A stretch of 64,000 nucleotides of DNA from the NCBI GenBank assembly GCA_950097015.1, contig CATNEN010000005.1, positions 5,571,501 to 5,635,500 on the forward strand, written 5' to 3'. Positions 8,664 to 20,778 of this stretch are shown one piece after another. The notes under the pieces are model-generated. The model saw only the letters and a list, made by a program, of their open reading frames with translations. It did not search any database and had not been told where the DNA came from. The position numbers were made by a program, and so were the translations under genes. The stretch's first letter is position 1, and each line of letters starts with the position of its first letter. This DNA is from Macrostomum hystrix. Lineage: Eukaryota > Platyhelminthes > Macrostomidae.

Positions 8664-10732
8664 TGAAATGGTTAGGGCTTTTGTAAGCCGATGACCGCCC
8701 TCATGAAAAGATAGGAGTGTGGAAAACGACGGTAGAGTCGGAAGGTCGATCGCGCTGCTGCCGCGAGTTGTCGCGGAGAGGGATGAGATGAAGGGAGGGA
8801 TGAAGGGAGAGATGAAGGGTGAGATGAGGCGGTACAAAGGATGCAAGGAGCGGTCCTATTGGCCTCAGGCTGGCCAGTTCCACTCGTCCCATAGGCCACA
8901 GGCATGACTGCCGTGCCTACCCCTAGCAATGCTCGAACCCGGCTAAAAGTCTAAAGTGAGGCATCGGACTATCCGTAGACAGATAGGACAGGGCTAGAGA
9001 GCCTACTGTCGTCAGTAGCATGTAAATAACCGACTCCTAACCTTGGTAGCGGTGGTCGAAACGGCCCAGGCTCTTGTCACAGAAATGCGGAAAGGCTATT
9101 GGCAAAGCGGAAAAAGATCTCGGGTAGCGCCACCACCCAATGCGCCTACGTTGCCACCGCAGACATTTGGGAACTTGGGTCCCCGGAGTACACAGCTCCC
9201 AGTTCATCACACAGATCTAGACAAGCCGAAAAATAGGGCATTCTGCAACTTCCGTTTTAGACTGGGGTGAGAGCCCCAGAATGGATCGAGACACGCCTCA
9301 ACAGGGGATTCCTGAATTCGCGCTACAGGGGTCTAGAAAGGTGGTACTGAGAACTCGAATGAAAATCCATAGCCGGAATCCTACTCATGAAACATCAGAC
9401 ACATTCCGTACATTAGATTGCAGCCTACACATTAGGTAACTAACAAATCCGAATCTGTGTGAGATGAGGAAATCAGAGGCAGGAGAGATTAAGCAGAACA
9501 CTGGCTGAGTGATTACGCAAGCGAAAGACTATTTAGACCTCGCTCCCGCCCCTGTGGCGGTAGTTGCGAGAGGAGGGGGGAAAGAAGGGGAACTCCATTG
9601 GCAAGGGAGTTTGACACGTACCCCTTTGATCTGCCGGGGAGAGAGAGAAGCCCGCCAAGGAATCCCCCGCACCCCAGCAGAGGTGCACATGCTACGCTCC
9701 GCATCTGCCCGCGAATCCCTAGCTCCATATTACTCTTGTGCGCGCTCACAGTTGTCTTCCTGCCGCAGCCTTCAGCTCGGCATCACCAGAGCCCACCCCC
9801 TAGGAGATTAGCCACTCATCTCTGAGGGCTGTCTAATAGATAAAATAAACATAGAGAATAAAGCAGAGTGAGTTTAAATTGTTATTAAAGATTTGCCTAT
9901 GGTTAAAGATTTGGCGATAGTGCTAATTTATTAAGCCAAACAGTCCAAATGCCCTTTCCCCACTAAAGTGCCGCCTAATTAAAGAAAAGTCCCTTAGGAC
10001 TAACAATTACAAACCGCTGCGCGGGTTACTTATCTGGATGCTGATTCGGCCGCGTGCTGCAATCCTGTAGCTCTCGGGGAAGGGATAGGGCAAAACAGCA
10101 AGGCAGAGAAGGGGAAACTGCTGCGAGTTGGCAGGGGCCAACACACTGGGAGCACAGTGGCTCAATTTAGAGCTCACCTAAAGAGGTGGCTTGCGCTTAG
10201 GGGAATGGAAACAGGCAATGGGCCTGTACTAGCTGCACGGAGCTCAAGCTCAAGGGTCTAAGCCCTACTTGGGTCCGGAAAGTGCTGTGGGTCCGGTGGG
10301 AGTCCGGCCCGGCAAAGAGATAGGTCCGGGGAAAAGGTAAGGTAAGGGGAAGGGTTCTTCTAAGGGCAGCGCAGCGCGCTTCCTTAAATAGTCTTGCAGC
10401 ACGCCAACCCCGACATCCATCAAAATAACCCACATTCGCGCCCGCCTGTCAACGGGGAATCGAAGCGGCGATGGCCGCCCCGATTACCCAATGAACCGAC
10501 GGCGAGAACCGACAGATGCTCCTCGAGAGCAGCCGCCGGCAGACGGCCAATAATTGTTACTCCGCCGGGACAATGGGAAGCGCAGGCGCCGACCTGCCTA
10601 CAGTGACATTTACATGTATCTAAAGGAGGGAGGTCATAAAGTCGAGCTGGGCTCGAATACTGTAAAGAAGTGGGGACATGAAGAATTAATGATCACTCAT
10701 AATGCCCGAGTGATTCCCAATATCTGATCGCG
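8664..10732 (-). repeat. Element A left LTR, first part
   Basis: This matches 25484-27552 base for base in length (2069 bp), with only a few substitutions noticed (for example near 8681 and 8740). It contains no convincing gene; the short open frames here recur identically in the right LTR and are not conserved in the element B LTR. It ends abruptly after TCTGATCGCG. Confidence 0.9.
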
Positions 10733-10733
10733 C

Positions 10734-11390
10734 AAAAAGCACAAAAGTACTCAGGCGGTGCCAATCACTGCGGAAGCGGCGACACAAGCACGCAGGCCAA
10801 TTCTGAGCAGTGAGAGCAGCGGCTCAGACGAGGCACAAGTGGATCCGGGCGAGGATCTGTGGGCAGCCCTACAGCAGGGGATGCCCTCAGACGATGAGGG
10901 AGTTGCAGACCCCGACTCCGACCACAGCAATGAGTCCGAAATCAAAGGCCCAGCAGCACCTCCGGCTGCGGAGCTGCCCCCGCCTCGAGACTCATCCTCG
11001 GGGGAGAGCCCAGACGACCTGGGAGCGGCCGCTCGTCCGAGACGGCGCAGAGGGGGTGCCCAGCGGCGTCGGCAGCGACGTGCCCAATGGGAGGGCAGAG
11101 CTTCAGACCGTGAAGCGGCTACACAATTCGTGGCCGAATCGTTGGCACGTGCCGCCCGGGGCCAACTGGATGAAGGCTGGCCTGCCGCAGTACAGAGAGC
11201 TTTCGCCGGCGAAGAGAGATCTACGCGGCGAGAAATGGCTCAGGAGGCAGCAGCGCGGGCAGAGGTGGCCATCAATGGCCCGGCCAGGACGCCACACCAG
11301 TTAATGGCCCGATATGGCCTGGTCATGATTGAACTGGTAGAAGGATGGTGGCTGCCTGAGGCCATGCTGCGCATGTCAGCCTACTATTAG
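10734..11390 (+). pseudogene. U gene fragment: acidic, arginine-rich protein (5'-truncated)
   Basis: Homologous to the C-terminal two thirds of the protein at 48553-49461. It has the same acidic serine-rich segment ('SSGSDEAQ', 'DLWAALQQGMPSDDEG'), the same arginine-rich stretch ('RPRRRRGGAQRRRQRRAQW') and the same C-terminal 'LMARYG...VELVEGWWLPEA'. It is open from the first base after the LTR breakpoint and lacks its start. Function unknown; the basic stretch suggests nucleic-acid binding. The fragment was carried into the LTR as part of a larger block. Confidence 0.65.
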
Positions 11391-12183
11391 TTCATGCATG
11401 ACTATCCAGTAGCGCCACAATTCGTGTATGCGCCGGTGCTTTGTTCCTTTGCATGTGCTATTATTAGTTTTTATTTGTTGTTGTCTTTTGTATGATCTTT
11501 CTGGTTATTAGCCTTGTAGGGTCCTTGCTAGTTTTTGTTTGTCTAAGCGCCATGAGCATTTTATTTTCACCTTGATGTTCTTGGCCTACGTTTTATTTTG
11601 CTACATAAGGTTACTGTTGTAGTGTGCTTTGTCCTTGTATACTTGTTTATCCAGCAGTTAATGCGCCACGTACACTTGTTTGTTTATGCGCCATGGATAA
11701 TTTTAATATGATCGCAACGTCTGTTCATGGCTGATTTGCTTAGTGTGACAATTACGTGCGTAAATACAAGGGATAAAAAAGGTGCTTACCTGAATTTGGT
11801 TTAAGTGCGGCTGACGGCCAGCCGGTGTTGACCGTCATCCTTTAGCTGGAGGAGAATGATGTGCTGTAGACTGCTGAGCAGCCTCCAGGCAATCTGTGAG
11901 TCAGGCTGTTCTAGGTCTGTGGGAGGGCTAGGGTTGGTTGTTAGTGTTTCCCGTGCACTGTCACCTCCGCTCGCCACCCCCTCCGCTCTCTCTCTCTCTC
12001 TTTCCAGCTTTGTCTGCGCACTGAATCACATTGCACACCATGGTGCAATCGCTTAAGTTCGGAAGACTGGCAGAACAACGCTCAAATGCTCCTACTATAA
12101 GTAGAGCACAGTCCGACGAATCCTTGAGATGGTGTTAGTGTCATGGTAGCACTATTTCTTTATATTGACGGCACTTTCTTGTC
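11391..12183 (+). other. U-gene downstream region, conserved with 49462-50107
   Basis: The first 370 bases are AT-rich and hold nothing recognisable. From about 11785 the sequence closely matches 49727-50107, including TTTAAGTGCGGCTGACGGCC, a region able to fold into several stems (for example GACGG/CCGTC and GCTGGAGG/CCTCCAGG), a CT-rich tract, and CTCCTACTATAAGTAG, which could be a TATA-type promoter for the TNP2-like gene downstream. Conservation without an open frame suggests a regulatory or RNA role. Confidence 0.5.
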
Positions 12184-12903
12184 TCTTGTCTTCATGCGTC
12201 GGTTTCGAACTCCTGACCTTCCATCATTTTCCTTAGGCACAGTTCCAAGTGCAGGCGACGAGAAATATCCAGACAGAACCGTCCTCCAAGCTAGAGCTCA
12301 ATTCTCTAGTACGGTTTTAGGAGCTCGTCAGCTATATTATACTCTTGAGAGTATCCTCCCCTAGGGCCTAGGCTAGTTAGTTTCTCCTCTTCTCCTCCTT
12401 CCACAGGAGGTTTTTTTCTCTCCTCTTAGAGGAGCCCTCTCTCCCTGCGCCTTGCCGCGCCCCTTGCCCCCCTGCCCCTGCGCCTTGCTGCGCCCCTGCC
12501 TCTCTGCCCCCTGCGCCCTGCTGCGCCCCCTGCGCTTTCGTGCGCCCCTTGGCCCACGCCTTGCTGCGTCCCCTGCCTGTGTCCTGTGCCCTCTGCCCCC
12601 CCTGTCCGTGGAATACGCTTTCCCGTGCGTACCTCCACCGCGTTAGCTAACCCATCGCCTGCGCTCGGACCCCTGTCTTCTTCCTTCACTCTGCTTTCTA
12701 GTACTCTCTTTGCTCACCATATCCTGCATCACCTTTAACTTCGCTTCTCGACCGACGGACTCTCAGCATTTAGCAAATAAGAAATAAGCAGTTTTATAAG
12801 GCATTCTATTGCAGTTTTAAGTTTTATAAATATTACCTACAGTAGTACATACAGTTTTAAGTTTTATTTTTATTAAATTACAAGAAAAGTAGAATAGTTT
12901 AGC

Positions 12904-15251
12904 ATGCATCAAAATAAACAACAACAACAACAAAAGCAGCAGCAGCAGCAGAAGGACAAACGCCAATGCCAGTCGGCCAACGCCACCGCTAAGGCGACTC
13001 TAGAGCCTGATGACAAAAAGGCCAGGCGACAATCGGGAATACCGAAGCCAACTGACGATGCCACAACTATTCCGAAGAACAGCAGCGCTCCGGTGACCGT
13101 AAGTCCCATGGACACCTCCGACAACTCCTCAAATAAGGCACCTTCTGTAGAACAGGCACAGCCGTCCAAAGGTGTTCAATCTGTTCAATCTGACTCTTCT
13201 TCACAAATTCAACTCCAAGCCTACGACAGTCCACTCATCTCAACAAAAGTTTTTTTTCACAAAACCCCTCATCGGCGACTCATGCCCAATCTCGTTTTAT
13301 CCGCACGCCTTCAAAGACATTGCCAACGATCTGCTCACGACTCTCACAGCCGACATTCTGCCTCTCGCCTCACGCAATCACACCAATGGACGAGCTGAAC
13401 CTCGAAAAATCTTCTGGTACGGCCCACCTTATACGTACTCTGGTGAGACAATCCAGGGCAACTCCAACTGGCATCCAGCAATCTCCAATCTTGCAAGTCT
13501 CCTACACACTCAATTAGGCCTTCCTGCCTTCAATTCTTGTCTTGTAAACTTCTATGAAACAGGTGCCGACTCAATTGGTTATCACTGATGACGAACCTGA
13601 GCTCGGCAAAAATCCAACCATCGCTTCCATCTCCATCGGTGCTCCACGCGAATTCCGCATCCGCTCCAAATCATCTGGCATCACTCTCTTCACACAAACT
13701 CTGCCACACGGGTCGCTGCTCATCATGAAAGGGGACACCCAAACTCATACACAGCACGCTCTTCTTCGTGATCCATCTGTCAAAGACCTCCGCATCAACC
13801 TCACTTTCCGTGTCACCTCACCAGCCATTCATGACATCACCATTCTACAAGGCCAAGGTATCTCTGACCCTGAGTCAGCTCCTCCAGTTCCAAATGAGGT
13901 AGTTCCTCCGGTAGTTGATCCGACCAACTCCGAGGCCGCTGTAGCCGCTGCCGCAACATCGGAAGGTGGCTCCTTCCATTCGGTCGCCGGCTCGCGGCAC
14001 TCATCACCTCGCAGTCAAACGCAGCCTCAAGCCAAGATCGCGCCAGTGCTGTTCACCTTCAGCAACTTTCTCCCAGACGAGCTCCGGTTTGAGTTTCTGA
14101 AGTTTCTGAAGGCAAACTTCCCTGAAATCCGCATTCGCTCAGTCCAGCGCTGTTATCTAACGACCGGTTTTAAAGTTTTCGCGGTCGATCACAAGGGGGC
14201 TAACCACCTCCTGTCTGACGATCTCAAGACCTCCACGATAGACGGTCAAGGTGTTGAGCGCCGCCTGCCCTTGCGCAAGCCGGAAGCCCCACCAAATGCC
14301 AAGCCTAGACTCCCGACCAGTATTTCTGCCCCGAGAAGCCACTCGTTCATCATAAAGAATGTCAATCGAGAGATCGACCTGTCAGAATTCCTGGAACGCA
14401 TCAAATAATCCGAACCTCGCATTAGTGGTGTGGTACGCATCAAGTCTGCCGCAACCAATGAGCCCACCACTCTTGTTCGAGCATTCACGCTGAATGACGG
14501 AACTCTGTCCAGATGTCTCACCCAAGGAATAAAAATTGGGTACTTCCTGTACAAATGCGAGGAGTCACGCGCACCACCACCATTGCGAGCGACACAATGC
14601 CATAACTGCCAGGCCTTTGGCCACCTGGCCAGACAGTGTACTCGAGAGTCGCGCTGCCGGACCTGTGGCTACTCACATGAGCCAAATCAAGCTTACCAGG
14701 TTGAGAACCAGCGCTGTCCAAACTGCCGCGGACCTCACCGATCAACGGACAAGAACTGTCCTGCTTATATAGCCGCGAACCAGCGAGTCCAAACCTGGGT
14801 CCAGCGAAATCGACCCCAACTCGCTCGCCAAACGCCATTGGCTAATCCACCAGCCAACCAATCAAACTCCTTGCTCCAGGCACCAATCGGACACTTGCCT
14901 TCTGGTATTGGCCAACAACCCTTAGGCATCCGGCCGGGTCAGCCTTGCCTTAGCCAACCACAACAGACCTACGCCAGCATAGTTTCGGACAGTAGACTGG
15001 AGGCGGCGACCAGGCCCACCCGCCAGTCGTACAGTGGCCCAAAAGTGAGCAGCGGCGAGTTGCTACAGGCCGTTGCCTGCCTGCTAGTCCACTTCGCCTA
15101 CTCCGCTCCAGAACAGCGTAGCGTCGCTAGCCTGGTAGAGACCGCGGCCAAATTGATCGAGACAATCACTGGCTGGAAGTCCCCGGAGCTGACGACAGCC
15201 GTCATAGCGGAACGGTGTGAAAACCTAAAAGAAAATTTGTTAAACAATTAA
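12904..15251 (+). pseudogene. LINE ORF1: AlkB-like dioxygenase plus RRM-like and CCHC region
   Basis: It begins ATG followed by a glutamine-rich stretch. After a frame change at a T8 run near 13250 it encodes an AlkB-family 2-oxoglutarate/Fe(II) dioxygenase: 'KIFWYGPPYTYSG', then N-F-Y-x2-G-A-D-S-I-G-Y-H, the D-D-E-P-E-L segment, 'GSLLIM', a distal histidine, and R-I-N-L-T-F-R, the 2-oxoglutarate-binding R-x-N-x-T-x-R signature. A two-base loss near 13583 falls inside the H-x-D iron motif. Then come a Gag-like region, an in-frame TAA at 14406, and three zinc-knuckle-like motifs starting at 'CHNCQAFGHLARQC'. AlkB enzymes repair alkylated DNA or RNA; a role protecting the LINE RNA or cDNA is an inference. 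Confidence 0.75.
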
Positions 15252-15345
15252 ATGAAATCCATTAGAAAGTTTTTATTAGCAAAGCCAAAAGTAAAACTTA
15301 AAACCCCCCACCACTCCTACAAAAAACTAAAAAGGCGAGAGTAAA

Positions 15346-18219
15346 AATAATAATAACAATTTCAAGGTAGATGAACTCACCATTCTCCACCTAAACTGCA
15401 ATAACATCCTTAACAAAATCTGGGAACTCAATGACTTCCTGAGAAGTCCATCTGTAGACATTGCCCTCTTTTCAGAAACAGCACTCACTAACACAAACAT
15501 AGTCTTTTTCCCTGGCTACTCCACCATTCGGTTGGATACGCCGCACTGCACCCGAGGTCTTCTCGTAGCCTATAGAGAATATATTAAACTTTCGGAAGTC
15601 AAAATCTCTTTCGACAACATTAACCACGAAACTATCTCTTTCAAAGTCCAGACTAACGATCCAAAGCTAGACCTTCTTAACGTCTCGCTTATATACAGGA
15701 ACCCGAGGCACGACAACCTCAACCTCACCCTCCTCAGTTCCCTCCTAACCAATCCCCACAGTTTAATTCTGGGGGACTTAAACTGTCGCTTCAGTGCCCT
15801 TGAGGGTCAAAGCGACGAAAACCCCGCCGGAAGGCAACTCCTTAGATGGCTATCCAACCATGACAGTGCGCCCATCATTCTAAATGAACCAGGCGTCCCC
15901 ACCCGCTACCAAAAAAGATCTGGCAACCTCAAGGGAAATATACTAGACCTAGGTCTATGCTCCCCAGACCTAGCACCTTTTATTACCGACTTCCAAATAC
16001 TAGATGATCTTGGCAGCGACCACCTACCCCTCCTAACAAAAATCGCTGTCAAACCCCAGAACAAACAACCAATCAAACCACCCATGTGCTATAATAGAAC
16101 TGACTGGAAACAGTTCCACCTCACCCTCGAAGAAAATATCTCAGCCATCTGGGATAACAACTTTAACCCAAAAACCCCTGCCGAAATTGATAACTCCATC
16201 GAAATGATGAATGATTTAATTCACCTTACCATAGATAAAGTAGTCCCAAGGTCCTCTCCCAGAGAGACCCTCCCTCCCAACATTATCCAACTCATTAAAG
16301 CCCGAAGGAGATTTAGAAAACTTTACCACACTACCAGAATAGATGACTTCCGAATCCACGCCAACAACATGGCCACTCAAATTAGGAAAGAAATATGGCA
16401 CTTTCGCAGCCAAAAATTCAATAACTTATGCGAAAAAATTGCAAAACTTAGCATCAACCCCTCCAACCCCAAGTTCTGGAAAGATATCAGAATCATCACG
16501 GGCACTCAGACCCAAATCACCCATTTCCCTTCCCTCACCTATCTCAACAAAACCGCCATCACTGACAAGGACAAAGCCAACTTGTTGGCTGAAGCCTTAT
16601 CAGACAAAATGAAACCCGAACCCAGCTCAAATAACAGACTCCGAACCAAGATCGCCAAACACATCACAAATCATCCAAACTTCAAGCCTCTAAATCACCT
16701 TGAAATCCTTAATACAAATGATCTAAATTATCTCACCGCACCCATTCAGATAGCAGACGTCACTTGGGAACTCGCCCACCTTAGGTCGGGAGGAGCCCAA
16801 GGACCCGACAATATTCCAAATGTAGTGCTAAAACGGGGCTTGAGCCCCACCGCAATTATCATCCTCACCAAAATCCTAGACACCTGTCTCTCCCTAGGAT
16901 ACTTCCCCACCATATGGAAAAAAGCTCGTCTAACGATGCTTCCCAAACCTGAAAAACCCAAAAATGACCCACTTAGCTATAGACCAATCACTCTTACCTC
17001 TTGCCTAGGTAAGCTGTTTGAAAAAATTCTTAAAAAAAAGACTATGCAAATTCCTAGAAGAAAACAACATACTAGGACACAATCAATGTGCCTACCGGGA
17101 AAAAACCCTGTGCCTACGACAACCTCGCCAGACTTGCCCAAGACATCTATGATGCCCGAAACAGAAATAGGTCCACCATAGGCGTCTTCTTTGACATCGA
17201 AGGTGCCTTTGACAAAGTATGGCATGATGCCCTGAGGTATCGCCTACACAAAATCAGACTTCCCATTCCCTTTTCTAGGGTCCTCTCAAACTACCTCGAA
17301 AACAGAAAAATCTCAGTCAGAGTCAATAACGAATTCAGCGATGAATTCACCCCAGATGCAGGCGTCCCACAAGGCGGCGTCCTAAGCCCTGTCCTCTTCC
17401 TAATCTTTGTAGCCACCATGCCCAGACCCAAAGACATCAGAGTCAGAGCCAGCCAGTATGCAGATGACACTGCAATATGGAGCCAGTCGCGAAAGGCCCA
17501 TCTTGCAGCCAAATTATTACAAGATTACATCCAAATTTTTCACAAATGGCTGAAAAAAATATGGTATCAAAGTAAATCCCCACAAAAGCAAAGCAATCAA
17601 ATTCCCCACTCAACACAGCTTCGGCCAACCCACTCCCATCACACTAGACAACACAATCATTCCCTACCACACTAACGTTAAGTTTCTTGGCATCCAACTG
17701 GATACCAAACTTAACTTCAACGCCCAAATCAACAGCCGTATAAAACAATGTGAAATCCGCCTTTTACAACTATACAAATTAGCACATCTAACAAATGCCA
17801 CTAACAAATCCCTGATTAGAATCTACAGAGCATACATAGAGAGCATGATATGTTATGCAGCACCAATTATGGTGTTGCTAAACAAAACCCAAATGAATAG
17901 GCTACAAATCATCCAAAATAGAGCACTCAGAATTTGCCATGGGGCACCCAAATATTGCTGCACAAAATACTTACACAAAATCTCGAACATGGAGCCGGTA
18001 AAGACCAGACTTGAAAACCTGGCTTCTTCCTGGTTCCTAAAAGGAAAGATAAACAAAATACATGGTCTAGATATCATTCCACATGACATTAGTCTCCTCA
18101 CTGGCACAAACACCCCTCTCTTCACTAGGCTATACAAACTATGTCAAACAAAAGGCCAAATAAAAACTCAAAACCAAAATAACTGTAAGACTGGCTGGCT
18201 CTGCCTAGACTCTGCCTAA
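15346..18219 (+). pseudogene. LINE ORF2: endonuclease and reverse transcriptase (frameshifted)
   Basis: It has an apurinic-type endonuclease ('ILHLNCNNILNKIWEL', 'SETAL', 'LILGDLNCRF', 'LGSDHLPLL'), then a reverse transcriptase with 'YRPITLTSCLGKLFEKIL', 'FDIEGAFDKVWHDAL', 'GVPQGGVLSPVLF' and the catalytic 'YADDTA'. The domain order and motifs fit the Jockey/CR1 group. No ATG is evident at the start. Frame changes fall in or beside A runs near 17035, 17100 and 17550. No RNase H domain follows. Downstream, 18220-19459 is AT-rich and holds no recognisable gene; it is treated as the LINE 3' region, though a further small insertion there cannot be excluded. Confidence 0.8.
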
Positions 18220-19475
18220 ACCCTGTCTCAAATATAGACCCTCGATAACACCCACCTAAACAATCACTTTTGGCTTTGCTGAGGAGTGTTTGGATTAAAA
18301 GAGTAATGTAACGGTTTAAATCTATCTTACCAGAAGCGAGCAGATTGCGTTTCAGCGTAGTCCGTAAGATATCTGAATGAGAAATCTCTTATCAAACTTC
18401 AATAAGCTTAGCTATATTATACCGCTCACTCTATGAGTCGAAAAACCTAATTTTCGTAAGGTCACTTCTGCTAAGATGGAAAAAAATAACTTAAATTACT
18501 ATATTTTGCACCAGTATACTGCATAACTTGCAAAAGTAATAGAAATCACGCATCCTGTCTAAGTAAAATTGAAATTGATTGAAATAGGAAATGAAATCAA
18601 ACAACAAAAAAGCTGTGTCTCGGTTCTAGACAAATCTACCACACAAGTATGTGAATTGCAATCTTGACTGTCATCATCAAACCGAGACGTGGGACGTTCC
18701 CCGCAGTTAGAATAATCTACCACAGGTTACCAGTGAACCACAAACACTGGGCCGGTGAATGCATATAGGCGCATATCGGCTTAACTTTGTCTCCTTGGTC
18801 TGAACTGAATCAGTTATACCAGTCATATTGGAATCGGTATTTATACCCTCAAAAATTAGACCCACCACAAAGAGAATTATCTCTTTTGGTAGGGTACCAA
18901 ACTTCACTACTCACAGTAACCAGTCTCAAAAATACGAGAAATAAAAAATAAAAATCCAACAAAATCAAAAACAAAATCAAAAACAAAATCAAAACAATTT
19001 TAAATTTACTTTGTGATACAAACATACATACCTCTGCTGCTTAGGAAACTTAGGGACATAGGGACTTAATGTAAAATGTTTTAGTTTTAATTTTAGTTTT
19101 ATTTGCCTATTTTCTGCATGCTTTATTTGTCATTTGTGCACTATTTGTTTTAATTGCTTTAGTTGTTTTATTTGTTTTATTTTCTATACTGATTTACTTT
19201 CTACATATCTACACTATGAATGCTGCACTCTTTTTTACTTTTACTTATTTTTGCAAATGCCCAATACATGCTGTTTTATACACCCAAAATATTTAAAATT
19301 CGTATTCAGATCTCATGCCAAAAAATCGACCCATCCATTTTTACATTACTAACTCGAAATCATGATTCTAAATACATAATGGTGCAAGAGCCCCCGGGCT
19401 GATGCACGGGTCCTGCAGTCCGGATAGGGCTACAGGCACCCAAACGTAGCAAACAAAAATCTTGTCTTCATGCGT

Positions 19476-19795
19476 TTGCGATTGCGTTTGCGTCCTTTGC
19501 AATCTTTGCATCGTGTGCATCCTTTCTGCTAACATTATTGTGAAGCGAGGCCGTGTGTTGCATTTAGAAGCATAGCACATCGCCAGACTTCAGAGCAGAG
19601 AAGCAAAGTAGTGGGAATTATTGCTTGAGTCTAAATAACGTCCGAGAAAACTTAGCAATCAAAGCCTGACTACCGGGTTGTTCCACTGCGAAGAAGCATC
19701 AGAGTGTGAGGCCGGATATTCTCTCTCTCTCGGAATCTAGTTCCTGTCTTGGTTATTTTACCAATTGTGTGTGCCACGCTACCACAGGTACAACA
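19476..19795 (+). pseudogene. TNP2-like gene 5' fragment
   Basis: This matches 50145-50272 joined to 61394-61565, that is, the sequence leading into the TNP2-like gene at 61.5 kb ('AAGCCTGACTACC', 'TGTGCCACGCTACCACAGGT'). It breaks off after CAGGTACAAC at 19795 and is joined directly to the rest of the left LTR of element A. Only the lead-in of the gene is present. Confidence 0.7.
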
Positions 19796-20022
19796 AATAA
19801 AAGCTATGGCCGCGATCAGTCATTCCTACAGGGGTCTAGACAGATCCAGGGAGAAGGGATTCGACGGCTACTTAATTCACCGCCGCCCAAAACCCGGCCC
19901 TAAGATTAATGACCGTGTTTGCGGCCAGCTGCTATGTGGGTCGCAATAATTAGATACTTAAAAATTTGAAAAATTATGCTGGCTCACATTTCCACTCGAT
20001 TCCCGCAGCACACTCCACATCA
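19796..20022 (-). repeat. Element A left LTR, second part
   Basis: 227 bp that match 27588-27814 and end in CCACATCA, the LTR terminus shared with element B. Compared with the right LTR, 35 bp (27553-27587) are missing at the junction with the inserted block. Confidence 0.9.
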
Positions 20023-20036
20023 CTCCACCTTCGCTC
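20023..20036 (-). other. Element A polypurine-tract candidate
   Basis: On the minus strand the bases before the LTR read GAGCGAAGGTGGAG. The equivalent in element B (52582-52595) is also purine-rich. This fixes the element sense as minus. Confidence 0.5.
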
Positions 20037-20778
20037 ACTTTCACGTAAGACACTTACGTGCCTACTGACAGTAGTAGCGGGGTGTCTCGAGAATCGAGGG
20101 GAAAAAATAATAAAAATTACCTACAACATACTGTACAGAACCCTAAGAAGAATTCCGCTAGAGAAGAAATCCCAACGCGTACATACGTACGTATGCTATA
20201 AATAGATTGGTGCGAGAGTATAGAATGGTCGGCGCCCCTAGTGATTACGATATAGCGTCCTATGGCGGTGGGTGCGCATTCCGGCCGCGGCGAATAGAGT
20301 TCCTCGATGCCCAGGGGTGTGCCTTGTCCTGGCTCGCCTTCTTCTCCAGGTGGTTGCAGCTGTGCCCATCTTCTCCTGCCCGGCTTGGTCTCGGTTGCGC
20401 AATCCTGGGTGCCCCGGCCGTCTTTCCTTGAGTCCGAGGGGTCCGGCCGTGCTCTCGCCAGGTGGTTCCAGGTTGGTTGACCCGTCTGCGTCCTCACCGA
20501 TCCTGTTGCCGGGCGTTGGTAGCCTCTGATTTGCCGCGCGCTCCAGGTGTTTCCGGCTGGCCGTGCCCGAGAATGCTCGCCGGGCCAGTTGCCTAGCCGT
20601 TGCGCGCGGCCCAATCGGCGCTGCAGCTGGTCGCAGCTGGGGAAACCGCTGCTCAGGCCGCTTGTGATGCTGTTGCCGGCCGAGGTGTCTCCTCACCGTA
20701 AAGGTCAGGGCCCCAACAACTAAACTGTCACTAGGGTCCCCCTATGCTGGAATTTCCCACATTCCCAACTGTCTTCCT

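Larger units (their letters stand above)
12200..19459 (+). mobile_element. Jockey-type LINE with 16-bp target duplication
   Basis: A 7.26-kb insertion is bounded by TCTTGTCTTCATGCGT at 12184-12199 and again at 19460-19475. Outside these points, the flanks match the uninterrupted arrangement near 50108-50145. Inside are an ORF1 region with an AlkB-like domain and CCHC knuckles, and an ORF2 with an endonuclease and reverse transcriptase. No RNase H was seen. The 3' end has an A-rich tail (CAAACAAAAA). The 5' 700 bases include a GC-rich tract with repeated CTGCGCC units at 12440-12600. Several frameshifts make this copy inactive unless they are assembly errors. Confidence 0.85.

Noticed and set aside
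8664-10732. Several 60-110 codon ORFs within the large LTRs
   Set aside because: They recur only because the LTR is repeated, are not conserved between families A and B, and lack any recognisable domain.
12200-12215. B-box-like GGTTTCGAACTCC at the LINE start, suggesting a tRNA or SINE
   Set aside because: There is no A box at a suitable distance and no tRNA fold; it coincides with the LINE insertion point.
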